44,427 bases of DNA from an uncultured Lachnospiraceae bacterium. GTDB taxonomy: Bacteria; Bacillota; Clostridia; Lachnospirales; Lachnospiraceae. Numbering within the stretch: the stretch's first letter is position 1; every line of letters begins with the position of its first letter. Both the position numbers and the translations under genes were made by a program. Shown in pieces: positions 24,012 through 32,450 of the stretch. The stretch lies in assembly GCA_944381745.1 (NCBI GenBank), contig CALWMI010000024.1, positions 1-44,427 of the forward strand. The letters are read 5' to 3'. The notes under the pieces are model-generated. The model saw only the letters and a list, made by a program, of their open reading frames with translations. It was not told where the DNA came from and did not search any database.

Positions 24012-24416
24012 ATGAAAAAAGTAGAACGCTATTTCTATCCGGCTGTATTCACTTATGAACCAGAACAGGAAATTGCAGTCACTTTTCCAGATTTAGACGT
24101 TGCCACAAGTGGAGAAAATGAAGATGACGCACTTATTTCCGCTCGTGAATTGCTTGGCTGCGTCCTCTATGGTCTGGAGGAGGACGGGGAACAAATCCCC
24201 ACGCCTACACCGCTTTCCAAGGTTGATACAAATGAAAATGAACGTGTTGTGCTTGTTGATGTATATATGCCCTCTATTCGCATGGCGCAAGTAAACCGTT
24301 CTGTAAACCGCACTGTAACGCTCCCGGCATGGTTAAACGCCGCCGCTCTGGAAAGAAATGTGAATTTCTCTCAAATTCTTCAAGACGCATTAAAAAAAGA
24401 ATTGCATTTAGGTTAA
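24012..24416 (+). CDS. hicB: HicB-family antitoxin
   Basis: A 134-residue protein with the HicB N-terminal partial RNase H-like fold (YFYPAVFTYEPEQEIAVTFP, then VATSGENEDDALISARELLG, about residues 7-50). It ends in a C-terminal ribbon-helix-helix-like DNA-binding part (NRTVTLPAWLNAAALERNVN, then FSQILQDALKKEL). HicB neutralises HicA and represses its own operon. The gene is intact although its hicA partner is frameshifted, the expected direction of decay because an antitoxin alone is harmless. AGGAG lies about ten bases upstream. Confidence 0.93.
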   Translation: MKKVERYFYPAVFTYEPEQEIAVTFPDLDVATSGENEDDALISARELLGCVLYGLEEDGEQIPTPTPLSKVDTNENERVVLVDVYMPSIRMAQVNRSVNRTVTLPAWLNAAALERNVNFSQILQDALKKELHLG

Positions 24417-24492
24417 GCCATATAAAGCAAGGGACTATCTATTTCCCGGCAGCCCCTTCATGCATATATTTGTGTATCACGTGGCAAAATTT

Positions 24493-24536
24493 AGGGCTTC
24501 CGCTGACTTTTTACATCAACGAAAGCCCTTGATTTT
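24493..24536. terminator. Hairpin between hicB and the converging GGGtGRT gene
   Basis: AGGGCTTCCG (24493-24502) pairs with CGAAAGCCCT (24520-24529) with one mismatch, followed by TGATTTT on the plus strand; the minus side reads AAATTTTG. It probably ends hicB and perhaps also the converging gene. Confidence 0.55.
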
Positions 24537-24546
24537 ACGCTATTTC

Positions 24547-25557
24547 TTAGAACTTCCCAGCCTTCGCAGCTTCCTCAATCGCCACAGCTACGGCTACGGT
24601 AGCGCCCACCATCGGGTTGTTGCCCATGCCGATCAGTCCCATCATCTCCACGTGCGCCGGTACGGAGGAAGAGCCTGCGAACTGCGCGTCGGAGTGCATA
24701 CGGCCCATCGTATCGGTCATGCCGTAGGAAGCAGGGCCTGCCGCCATGTTGTCCGGGTGCAGGGTACGGCCTGTGCCGCCGCCGGATGCCACGGAGAAGT
24801 ATTTCTTACCTGCCTCCGTGCGCTCCTTCTTGTAGGTGCCTGCCACTGGATGCTGGAAGCGGGTGGGGTTGGTGGAGTTGCCGGTGATGGACACGTCCAC
24901 GTTCTCCTTCCACATGATGGCCACGCCCTCGCGCACATCGTTGGCGCCGTAGCAGTTGACCTTCGCGCGGGCGCCGTCGGAGTATGCCTTGCGGAATACT
25001 TCCTTCAGCTCGCCGGTATAATAATCATACTCTGTCTCCACATAGGTGAAGCCGTTGATGCGGGCGATGATCTGGGCGGCATCCTTGCCCAGGCCGTTCA
25101 GGATCACGCGCAGCGGCTTCTGGCGCACACGGTTAGCCTTCTCCGCGATGCCGATGGCTCCCTCTGCGGCGGCAAAGGACTCGTGGCCTGCCAGGAAGCA
25201 GAAGCACTCGGTCTCCTCCTCCAGCAGCATCTTGCCCAGGTTGCCATGGCCGAGCCCAACCTTTCTCTGGTCAGCGACGGAACCGGGGATACAGAATGCC
25301 TGAAGGCCCTCGCCGATGGCAGCGGCAGCGTCCGCAGCCCTCTTGCAGCCCTTCTTGATGGCGATGGCAGCGCCCACGGTGTAAGCCCAGCACGCGTTCT
25401 CAAAGCAGATCGGCTGGATCCCCTTCACCTGGGCGTAGACATCCAGGCCGGCGTCCTTCGTAATTTTCTCCGCCTCCTCGATGGAAGCGATTCCGTAGCT
25501 GTTCAGCACAGAATTGATTTTATCGATTCTTCTCTCATATGATTCAAACAAAGCCAT
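24547..25557 (-). CDS. GGGtGRT protein
   Basis: A 336-residue protein of the family named after its conserved GGGTGRT motif, here in FSVASGGGTGRTLHPDN (about residues 269-285). Other conserved stretches are QKPLRVILNGLGKDAAQII, VNCYGANDVREGVAIMW and VEMMGLIGMGNNPMVGATVA. The molecular function is, to my knowledge, not established. It is consistently described next to a U-type Fe-S scaffold gene, as here (18 bases downstream), so a role in metal-cluster handling is inferred. Full length, with a good ribosome-binding site (AGGAGG). Confidence 0.9.
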   Translation of the reverse strand: MALFESYERRIDKINSVLNSYGIASIEEAEKITKDAGLDVYAQVKGIQPICFENACWAYTVGAAIAIKKGCKRAADAAAAIGEGLQAFCIPGSVADQRKVGLGHGNLGKMLLEEETECFCFLAGHESFAAAEGAIGIAEKANRVRQKPLRVILNGLGKDAAQIIARINGFTYVETEYDYYTGELKEVFRKAYSDGARAKVNCYGANDVREGVAIMWKENVDVSITGNSTNPTRFQHPVAGTYKKERTEAGKKYFSVASGGGTGRTLHPDNMAAGPASYGMTDTMGRMHSDAQFAGSSSVPAHVEMMGLIGMGNNPMVGATVAVAVAIEEAAKAGKF

Positions 25558-25575
25558 TCTCTTATACCTCCTCGA

Positions 25576-26268
25576 TTATTCTTCTCTCGGGTCAATGATC
25601 TTCACCGCGTCGGCCACACGTCCGTACTGTCCCTTTGCCTTCTCCCATGCGGTGTTGGGATCGTCGCCCTTCTTGATGAAGTCTGTCATCTTTCCAAGAT
25701 TTACAAACTGATAACCGATAATCTGGTCGTCGGCGTCCAGGGCGATGCCGGTGACATACCCTTCTGCCATCTCCAGATAACGAGGCCCTTTCTTCAGCGT
25801 TCCGTACATCGTACCGATCTGGGAGCGGAGCCCCTTGCCCAGATCCTCCAGGCCCGCGCGGATCGGCAGGCCTGCCTCCGAAAATGCGCTCCGGCTTCTT
25901 CCCTATACAATCTGAAGGAACAGCTCTCTCATGGCTGTATTGATCGCATCACACACAAGGTCTGTGTTCAGCGCCTCCAGGATGGTCCTGCCGGGCAGGA
26001 TCTCAGAAGCCATAGCCGCAGAGTGGGTCATGCCGGAACATCCAAGCGTCTCCACCAGCGCCTCCTGGATAATCCCTTCCTTCACATTCAGGGTCAGCTT
26101 GCAGGCTCCCTGCTGCGGTGCACACCAGCCCACCCCGTGCGTCAGTCCAGAAATATCGGCAACATCCTTCGCCTTAACCCATTTCGCTTCTTCCGGGATC
26201 GGTGCGGCGCCATGATTCACACCCTGTGCTACCGTACACATTTTTTCTACTTCATGTGAATAAATCAT
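25576..26268 (-). pseudogene. U-type Fe-S cluster scaffold protein interrupted by an in-frame TAG
   Basis: The reading frame from 26268 gives 121 residues and stops at TAG (25903-25905). The same frame continues without any shift to 25576, and the translated spacer (GRSRSAFSEAGLPIRAGLED, then LGKGLRSQIGTMYGTL) reads like normal protein. Together they would be about 230 residues, the length I remember for the scaffold that accompanies GGGtGRT proteins, where this codon is a tyrosine. The N-terminal part has the three expected cysteines (GWCAPQQG, TLGCSGMTHS, LVCDAINT). The interruption could be a nonsense mutation, natural read-through or a base-call error. An independent C-terminal protein could start at an ATG at 25807-25809, though no strong site precedes it. 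Confidence 0.8.
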
Positions 26269-26460
26269 GTTAAAACTCCTTCCATATGTAAGTTTGTTAT
26301 ACAGCGGGCCCGTCCGCCATACGGCATAAAAATTCTTTTCATACCTTTGACTATTCTCTCACAAACTTGTCCTTTCGTCCAGCCTTTTTAAGAATTTTTT
26401 TCCTGAAAAGAGCAAAAAAAATTCCGTGATATTCCAGAGCGGAGTTGGAAGTTTTCTCTT

Positions 26461-27102
26461 TCAAAACTCCTTCTTCCGGTAAATTGCCAGGGAAACCCGG
26501 TAGGAGACATACATCCCCACGGCAGCTGCCGCCACCGCCGCGCCAAGAAGCGGCCAGATATATGCGCCGGCCAGCTCCGCCGCGCGCTGGCTGGCCTCCG
26601 GCGGCAGGCATTTTGCAATCAGCGCCACACAAAATACCGGCGCGACCATAATCCCCATCATCACATATCTGCCCCGCTCCACTCCCAGCTTGTAGAGAAA
26701 GGGCAGGCTGACCTCATAGATCATCAGGTATACGGCGGCCACTGCCAGATAGGCGGCCGCCGTGGCCGTCAGGTCTTCCCCGCGGACTGCGGCCAGCACC
26801 ATATTCAGCAGCATGAGCAGGATGCCCATCACAACTGCTATGGCCGTCAGGAGAACATATTTCGAGGCCACCATGTCCCTCCTGGAAAAGGGCATGGTCA
26901 GCGCATACCGCTCCCACCGGTTCTTCTCGTCCACCGACATGCTCGCCTGGATGAGGGACAGGGACAGGAACAGCAGCGCAAATGCGATCATGGCCGGATT
27001 GTTCAGCGTGACTCCAATCCCCAGAAGAATCGCCTCCGTCGCAACTACCTGCTTCAGAAATCCCCGCATACAGTACAGATCTTTCCATATCAACGCCTTC
27101 AT
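26461..27102 (-). CDS. ABC-2 type permease
   Basis: A 213-residue membrane protein with six predicted segments, starting MKALIWKDLYCMRGFLKQ, a form typical of ABC-2 permeases. The cytosolic segment SVDEKNRWERYALTMPFSRR (about residues 55-74) is the characteristic loop seen in such permeases paired with GntR/YtrA regulators. Its ATG overlaps the ATPase stop as ATGA. It would export or modulate an unknown substrate, often an antimicrobial peptide or lipid-linked compound. A short stem followed by eight T lies downstream near 26418-26440 on the minus strand and may be its terminator. Confidence 0.85.
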   Translation of the reverse strand: MKALIWKDLYCMRGFLKQVVATEAILLGIGVTLNNPAMIAFALLFLSLSLIQASMSVDEKNRWERYALTMPFSRRDMVASKYVLLTAIAVVMGILLMLLNMVLAAVRGEDLTATAAAYLAVAAVYLMIYEVSLPFLYKLGVERGRYVMMGIMVAPVFCVALIAKCLPPEASQRAAELAGAYIWPLLGAAVAAAAVGMYVSYRVSLAIYRKKEF

Positions 27103-27956
27103 CTGCGCTCCCCCCTTACATAAAATAACACGATATCTTCCACGGAAGCCCGATCCACCGCTAGCTGCGGGTATTTTCCCGCGAACTGCCGCGCATTGCG
27201 GATCAGGCATTCGCACTCGTAAGCGTTCTCCCGCACCGACACGAGGAACTCCTTGTCTATCTGCTCAAGTTCCCTCCGGCCCACGCGCACAATCCCGTGG
27301 CTGTAGATCAGGTCATCCTTATTCTCAAAAAATACCAGCTCCCCGTCCTTCAGGAATGCAATGTAATCTGCAATCCGTTCCAGATCCGAAGTGATATGGC
27401 TGGACAGCAGGACGCTGTGGTTCTCATCCTGCATGAAATCCAGCAGGATATCCAAAAGCTCCTCCCGCATCACCGGGTCAAGCCCGCTGGTAGCCTCATC
27501 CAGCAGCAAAAACTGCGCGCGGTGCGACAGGGCCACCGCGATGGACAGCTTCATGCGCATACCCTTGGAAAGCTCCTTGACCTTCTTATCCTCCGGCAGG
27601 CCAAACTGCTCCCGGTATTTTGCGAAAGCTTCCCTATCCCAGCTGCGGTAAGCTGCGCCCATCAGCCTCCCAATCTCCGGTATTTTCAGCTCCTCCGGGA
27701 AACTGCTCCCCTCGAAGACGACGCCCAGCCTCTCCTTAATCCCTGCCTCATCGTCCTCCAGCGGCGCTCCTTCAAACAGAACCTTGCCCTCATCCAGAGT
27801 GATCAGCCCCAGCGCCGCCTTAATAAGGGTCGTCTTCCCGGCGCCGTTCTCACCCACCAGGCCCACCACGGCCCCCTTCGGCACGTTGAAATCCAGCGGC
27901 CCCAGCGTGAACCGGTTATATCGCTTTACAATGCCCCGCATCTCTAACATTTCCAT
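27099..27956 (-). CDS. ABC transporter ATP-binding protein
   Basis: A 285-residue ATPase with Walker A GLVGENGAGKTTLIKAALG (about residues 32-50), signature VKELSKGMRMKLSIAVAL (about 126-143), Walker B QFLLLDEATSGLDPV and H-loop LLSSHITSDLERIADYI. A C-terminal extension of about 70 residues is common in this ABC subfamily. It lies five bases after the GntR gene and is coupled to the permease downstream by a 4-base overlap, so the three form one autoregulated unit. Confidence 0.93.
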   Translation of the reverse strand: MEMLEMRGIVKRYNRFTLGPLDFNVPKGAVVGLVGENGAGKTTLIKAALGLITLDEGKVLFEGAPLEDDEAGIKERLGVVFEGSSFPEELKIPEIGRLMGAAYRSWDREAFAKYREQFGLPEDKKVKELSKGMRMKLSIAVALSHRAQFLLLDEATSGLDPVMREELLDILLDFMQDENHSVLLSSHITSDLERIADYIAFLKDGELVFFENKDDLIYSHGIVRVGRRELEQIDKEFLVSVRENAYECECLIRNARQFAGKYPQLAVDRASVEDIVLFYVRGERR

Positions 27957-27961
27957 TCCCT

Positions 27962-28336
27962 CTAAACCTCCTCATACAGCATGTCCAATACTTCCGCCAG
28001 CTCTTCCTTTGTCATCCCGCAGCCCTTCGCCGCGTCCACTGCCTTCTGCAGGTGCTCCTCCACAATCCGAAGCTGCTCCTCCCGCATAAGCTCCCGGTTC
28101 GTCCCTGTGACAAAGCTTCCCTTCCCCACAACTGTGGTCAGGAATCCATCCCGCTCCAAATCCTCGTAGGCACGCTTCGTCGTGATGACGCTGATGCGCA
28201 GCTCCTTCGCCAGCAGGCGCATGGAAGGAAGCGCATCCCCCTCCTTCAGCTCCCCGCTCATGATCATAGCCTTGATCTGGGACGCAATCTGCTCGTAGAT
28301 GGGTTTTCCGCTGGAATTGCTGATCAGGATATCCAT
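27962..28336 (-). CDS. GntR-family regulator, YtrA-like
   Basis: A 124-residue regulator with a winged-helix domain (about residues 10-75: PIYEQIASQIKAMIMSGELK, then LPSMRLLAKELRISVITTKR and GKGSFV) and a short helical tail typical of the YtrA group. The start at 28336 is preferred because GGGTGG lies seven bases upstream; ten further in-frame residues are possible. YtrA-type proteins repress their own ABC operon until an envelope or antibiotic signal arrives. A consensus promoter overlapped by a GTGTA-N5-TACAC palindrome lies upstream, fitting autorepression. Confidence 0.92.
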   Translation of the reverse strand: MDILISNSSGKPIYEQIASQIKAMIMSGELKEGDALPSMRLLAKELRISVITTKRAYEDLERDGFLTTVVGKGSFVTGTNRELMREEQLRIVEEHLQKAVDAAKGCGMTKEELAEVLDMLYEEV

Positions 28337-28387
28337 AAGCAATCCACCCTTTCTTCCCTTTTTCATATGTTTCTATTTTATATATTG

Positions 28388-28425
28388 TATATGTGTATTA
28401 TATACACTTATACACAGCTTGTCAA
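28388..28425 (-). promoter_or_regulatory. Perfect sigma-A promoter with overlapping GntR operator
   Basis: On the minus strand TTGACA (28420-28425), 17 bases, TATAAT (28397-28402): both hexamers match consensus fully. The palindrome TATATGTGTA-TTATA-TACACTTATA (28388-28412) with a GTGTA/TACAC core covers the -10. A regulator bound there would block polymerase. Confidence 0.85.
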
Positions 28426-28432
28426 CTGGAAA

Positions 28433-28552
28433 ATGAAGGAAAAGCCAGACGCAAAATCAAAGAAAAAAGCAGTCACACAGGAAGATATCATGAAATTGCT
28501 GGACGCCTGCTATGAAAAATGCCTGGACGGCATCTCTAAGGTCAGTCCAGGC
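28433..28552 (+). pseudogene. Truncated EcsC-family gene fragment
   Basis: Translating from ATG 28433 gives a lysine-rich lead followed by TQEDIMKLLDACYEKCLDGI and SKVSPG, which I recognise as the start of EcsC-family proteins. The similarity ends near 28552; what follows is a hairpin (28561-28597) and the end of the antiporter gene on the other strand. About 40 residues of a protein usually above 200 remain, so it is a remnant. No good ribosome-binding site is seen. Confidence 0.65.
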
Positions 28553-28560
28553 ATGGTATG

Positions 28561-28597
28561 GCAAAGAGGCGCCCGCATGTCACGGACGCCTCTTTGC
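28561..28597. repeat. Perfect 11-bp hairpin at the antiporter 3' side
   Basis: GCAAAGAGGCG (28561-28571) pairs perfectly with CGCCTCTTTGC (28587-28597). No T-run follows on either strand, so it may be an RNA 3'-end stabiliser, or a factor-dependent stop, of the minus-strand antiporter gene. Confidence 0.55.
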
Positions 28598-28629
28598 CTG
28601 CGTGAAATCCAGGGCACGCCTCCGGCTCC

Positions 28630-29949
28630 TTACGCCTCTCTGCCGCCCTTCTGGAACGGCTGGTTCTTCTGCAGAAGCAGGATCAGGAGGACGCTTACGC
28701 CCATCAGGATCGGGTAAAAGGTATACGGGATAATGGCAAAGGGCGTCAGCCCTGTCAGCGTGGCCGCTGAGAGCAGCTGGGCCCCGTAGGGGATCAGCCC
28801 CTGCCCCACCGAGGTGAAGATATCCAGCAGGGAGGCCGACCGCTTGGGATCCACGCCAAAGCTTGTGCTGATCTCCTTGGCAATGGGGCCGGTGATCACA
28901 ATGGCCACCGTGTTGTTGGCCGTGGCCATGTCCACAAGGAACGCCAGGCCTGCGATGCCTAGCTGCGCCCCCTTGGCTGTCTGAATCTTGCCGTGGATGA
29001 GCTCCAAGAGATACTGAATGCCCCCGTACTCCCGCACCAGGGATACGATGCAGGCCACGATCAGGGAAATCACGGTGATGTCGTACATGGAAGTCACCCC
29101 GTCGCCCATCACGGTAAATATCTGGGACACGGCGATCTCCCCAGTGGCCACGCCCACGATCAGCGACAGCACGGTACCGCTGATGAGCACCAGGAATACG
29201 TTGATCCCAATCAGCGCCCCGATCAATACAATCAGGTAAGGGATCACCTGCAGGAACTGGTACTCATATTCCTGAACCGCCGGCGTCGGCTCGTTCATCG
29301 TCGCTATAAAGTAGACAATGCAGGTGACCACCGCCGCTGGAAGGACAATGAGGAAATTCGCCCGGAATTTGTCCTTCATCTCGCAGCCCTGGGTTTTCAC
29401 CGCCGCGATGGTCGTGTCTGAGATCATGGACAGGTTGTCCCCGAACATTGCGCCGGACACCACGGCCCCGATACAGATGGCCAGGTTCATCCCCGCCGTC
29501 TGGCTGATGCCGTTGGCGATGGGCGCCAGGGCGGCGATCGTCCCCATGGATGTCCCCATGGATACCGACACAAAGCAGCTCACCAGGAAAAGCCCCACCA
29601 CCAGTATATCCGGCGGCAAAACCGACAGGCCCAGGTTGACGGCGCTGGACGCTCCCCCGGCTGCGCTCACCGCCCCGGAGAAGGCTCCTGCCGCCAGGAA
29701 AATCAGCAGCATCGTGATGATATTCTCATCTCCGGCCCCCCTCGAGATCACTTTGATCTTCCCATCGAAGGAAAGCCCTCGGTTCTGGAAAAAGGCCACC
29801 GCCAGCGCGATGAGAAAACCTACAATTGCGGGCATGCTGTAGAAATCCTGAAAAACACATCCTGCCCCGATAAAAATCACAAGAAACACGATGATCGGCA
29901 GGAGCGCCGCAGCGTTCCCTTTCCCTTCCCTCTTCATCTGTCCGTCCAT
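28630..29949 (-). CDS. Na+/H+ antiporter NhaC family protein
   Basis: A 439-residue protein with about twelve membrane segments. Family features include SVSMGTSMGTIAALAPIANG, ISGAMFGDNLSMISDTTIAA-like sequence (here GAVVSGAMFGDNLSMISDTT) and LVDMATANNTVAIVITGPIA, all typical NhaC-type stretches with conserved polar residues inside membrane helices. Members exchange Na+ for H+ or amino acid-related solutes. The start at 29949 is supported by GAGGGAGG eight bases upstream; earlier in-frame codons are unsupported. It stands alone between the two ABC units and appears to be a single-gene transcript. Confidence 0.9.
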   Translation of the reverse strand: MDGQMKREGKGNAAALLPIIVFLVIFIGAGCVFQDFYSMPAIVGFLIALAVAFFQNRGLSFDGKIKVISRGAGDENIITMLLIFLAAGAFSGAVSAAGGASSAVNLGLSVLPPDILVVGLFLVSCFVSVSMGTSMGTIAALAPIANGISQTAGMNLAICIGAVVSGAMFGDNLSMISDTTIAAVKTQGCEMKDKFRANFLIVLPAAVVTCIVYFIATMNEPTPAVQEYEYQFLQVIPYLIVLIGALIGINVFLVLISGTVLSLIVGVATGEIAVSQIFTVMGDGVTSMYDITVISLIVACIVSLVREYGGIQYLLELIHGKIQTAKGAQLGIAGLAFLVDMATANNTVAIVITGPIAKEISTSFGVDPKRSASLLDIFTSVGQGLIPYGAQLLSAATLTGLTPFAIIPYTFYPILMGVSVLLILLLQKNQPFQKGGREA

Positions 29950-30122
29950 CTCTTCATCCTCCCTCGTGGAAACTTCTGTCTTTCGCAACAGTATAACACA
30001 AGCTTCCCTGCAGGGCAACAGGCGGGCAGGCAATCTTTCCTTCCAGGCCTATCCCATTCTGTAAATCTTTTCTCTCTGCTCTTCTCCCTGGCGCCTTTCT
30101 ATTCTCTGCAAATTTCTTTCCT

Positions 30123-30854
30123 CTACAAATCTTTTTTCAGCAGCCTTCCAGCCAGCAGCAGGATGCCCAGCGCCAGCGCCGCCATGCCTACGGCCGCCAG
30201 CGCCAGCCCCTGTCCGTTCGCAAGCCCAGTAAAGAACTGAAGCAGCAGGTTTCCCAGCTTCCCGGCCACAGATTCCGGGTAGTCTCCGGCGGCTTTCATC
30301 AGCTGGGGAAGCCCCACGGCGGCCAGCATCCAGACAACCCACAGGAGCACCCGCGCCTTGGCTCCCCACAGCTCCGCCAGCATCGAGGTGAACACCACCA
30401 GAAGGACAAAGACCAGAAGCAGCAGAGGGCAGTAGGCTGTCCATCCCCCATAGACGTCCACAAATGCCAGCGGCACATCCCGAACCATCCGGCATACAGG
30501 AACCTCCGCCAGGTAGAGGAGCAGCAGAAGCACGCCCACCTGTCCTCCGATGCACACCAGCCGTTCCAGCACATATCCGATCAGGAAAGCTTTCCGCGAT
30601 CCTCCCATATGGACAGCCAGCCGGTAGTACATGGAAAAGGCCAGGATTCCATCCCACACCGCGATGAACAGCAGGGCTACGCCGGTCATCAGGAAAGCCA
30701 GGGGAGCCCACACCTCTGGCTCCTCTATATGCAGGATGGCCACATCCAGCAGAAGGCCGCCCGCAAAGAAGGCAAGCCCTGCCGCCAGATAAGGCACGTA
30801 TTCTCTCCAACGCCTCCTCAAGGGAATTCCTATTTGATGCAGCATCCTCCTCAC
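30123..30854 (-). CDS. Membrane protein of a GntR-ABC unit (second permease)
   Basis: A 243-residue protein with six predicted membrane segments (for example YVPYLAAGLAFFAGGLLLDV and LCCVLLL-type stretches in the middle) and a basic end (AGRLLKKDL). No close family is recognised, but the sequence layout fits ABC-2-type permease subunits. The GTG start overlaps the preceding permease stop as GTGA, so it is translated with it. It is the last gene of the regulator-ATPase-permease-permease unit. Confidence 0.75.
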   Translation of the reverse strand: MRRMLHQIGIPLRRRWREYVPYLAAGLAFFAGGLLLDVAILHIEEPEVWAPLAFLMTGVALLFIAVWDGILAFSMYYRLAVHMGGSRKAFLIGYVLERLVCIGGQVGVLLLLLYLAEVPVCRMVRDVPLAFVDVYGGWTAYCPLLLLVFVLLVVFTSMLAELWGAKARVLLWVVWMLAAVGLPQLMKAAGDYPESVAGKLGNLLLQFFTGLANGQGLALAAVGMAALALGILLLAGRLLKKDL

Positions 30855-31537
30855 CTCACTTCCAGCTTGCTAAGACAGCGCCGCAGAGATAGGCGGCCCA
30901 ATCCGTACAGGATAAGCCCTGCCGCCAGCAGGGCAGCTCCGTTCCCCCAGAGATATCCAAACCTCCTGCCAAATGCTGCAACCTCCCCCTCCACGAGCAT
31001 CGTCAGGGAGAAGCTTAAGGTCATGCCCGCTGCCCCGTAAAGGACCACATAGCAGAGCAGCCCGACCGCTCCCAGCTTCCTCTGGAGGACGGCCAGCAGT
31101 TCGCCAAGGCCGTTCCCCGCCAGCAGGATGCCAAGCCCGGGGGCAAGCCCTCTGCCTGCCGGAAGCCCGAGAGCCATCCCCAGTGCAAGGAAGGCGGCCA
31201 GCAGCCCCACTGCCATGGGCAGCTGGAAGAGAGTAAGCCCCCACAGCGTCTCCCGCCGTGTGCTCCCCATCCTGATCAGCTGCGGGATATGGGCCTGGAA
31301 GCTTACGTTTTCCTGGATCAGAAGAATCATGAAGCCCACGATCAGGAAACAGCAGAGGAAAATGTACTGTGCGCTCCCGGCGTCCAAGCCGGGGCCAGCC
31401 AAAAATATCAAAAGCACGGCGGGCGTCACGATGGCCGCCGTCACCAGGCAGGCTCCGATGCTCTTCCACCCCTGCCTCCACCAAAAGCCCAGGCCTCGCA
31501 CGCCTCCCGGCGCAGCCAAGAATCCCTGTCCCGTCAT
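30851..31537 (-). CDS. Membrane protein of a GntR-ABC unit (first permease)
   Basis: A 228-residue membrane protein with six segments. A cytosolic stretch (QLIRMGSTRRETLWGLTLFQ, about residues 84-103) matches the position of the coupling loop in ABC-2-like permeases, where a membrane-entry GxxRRE-type motif is frequent. The start at 31537 overlaps the ATPase stop as ATGA; further upstream in-frame codons lie inside the ATPase gene. It probably pairs with the next protein as a heterodimeric membrane domain. Confidence 0.75.
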   Translation of the reverse strand: MTGQGFLAAPGGVRGLGFWWRQGWKSIGACLVTAAIVTPAVLLIFLAGPGLDAGSAQYIFLCCFLIVGFMILLIQENVSFQAHIPQLIRMGSTRRETLWGLTLFQLPMAVGLLAAFLALGMALGLPAGRGLAPGLGILLAGNGLGELLAVLQRKLGAVGLLCYVVLYGAAGMTLSFSLTMLVEGEVAAFGRRFGYLWGNGAALLAAGLILYGLGRLSLRRCLSKLEVR

Positions 31538-32448
31538 TGCGCCTCCCCTCCCTCCTGGCAGAGGGCGGCGAAAATCTTCTGCAGGCTCACCGGCTGTACC
31601 TGGATAGCACAGTCTGATGGAAGCTCCTCGCCCTCCCGGAGCCACACCATACATCCCACGGAACGGCCCACCGCTTCCCAGTGATAAACCCTAAGCCCCT
31701 GGGCGGCCTTCCTGACCTCCTCCTCCCTGCCGCTGATATACACGCAGGAGGACACCAGCTCCTCTGTATTTTCCTTCACCAGGATCTCCCCGTCCTTCAG
31801 GATTATCGTCTCCTCCAGCACTGCTGCCGCCTCGTCGATGATGTGGGTGGAAATCACAAAGGTTCTGCCCGTGGCCGCATACTCCTCCAGCAGCATCCGG
31901 TAGAACTCCTCCCGGGCGATCACGTCCAGCCCTGCCGCAGGCTCGTCCAGGAAGGTGTAGGGCGCTTTGCTGGCCATCGCCGTGATAATGGTGACCATCG
32001 AGAGCATGCCCTTGGACAGCTTCGCCAGCTTCTCCCTGCGCTCCAGCTGGAAATGCGCCAACAGGCGGCTCTCCATCTCCCTGTCCCAATGGGGAAAATA
32101 GGCGGCGGCAGTATCCAGGTACTGGCCCACCTTCATGGCCGCCGTCCCCGCCTCCCCGGAAGGGTTCAGCTCCCTGGAAAAACAGATGCAGGACATGGCC
32201 AGGATATTTTCCCACACAGGCTCGCCGCCCAGCAGCACCTCCCCCGCCGTCAGCGGGTTCTGTGCGCTGAGCAGGGACAGAAGCGTCGTCTTGCCCGCGC
32301 CGTTCCTCCCGATCAGCCCGTAGATCTTCCCCGGCTCCAGCGCAAGGTCGATGCCGTGCAGCACCTCCTTCTTCCCATAGCGCTTCACAATGCCCCTTCC
32401 TGTCAGCCCCTGCCGGATATCCGGCGTCCTTCTCTCTTCTCTGGCCAT
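31534..32448 (-). CDS. ABC transporter ATP-binding protein
   Basis: A 304-residue ATPase with Walker A GLIGRNGAGKTTLLSLLSA (about residues 44-62), signature LAKLSKGMLSMVTIITAM (about 141-158), Walker B YTFLDEPAAGLDV and H-loop VISTHIIDEAAAVLEE. A C-terminal part of about 80 residues is usual for this group. It is two bases from the GntR gene upstream and coupled to the first permease, forming a four-gene unit controlled by that regulator. Confidence 0.93.
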   Translation of the reverse strand: MAREERRTPDIRQGLTGRGIVKRYGKKEVLHGIDLALEPGKIYGLIGRNGAGKTTLLSLLSAQNPLTAGEVLLGGEPVWENILAMSCICFSRELNPSGEAGTAAMKVGQYLDTAAAYFPHWDREMESRLLAHFQLERREKLAKLSKGMLSMVTIITAMASKAPYTFLDEPAAGLDVIAREEFYRMLLEEYAATGRTFVISTHIIDEAAAVLEETIILKDGEILVKENTEELVSSCVYISGREEEVRKAAQGLRVYHWEAVGRSVGCMVWLREGEELPSDCAIQVQPVSLQKIFAALCQEGGEAQ

Positions 32449-32450
32449 TC

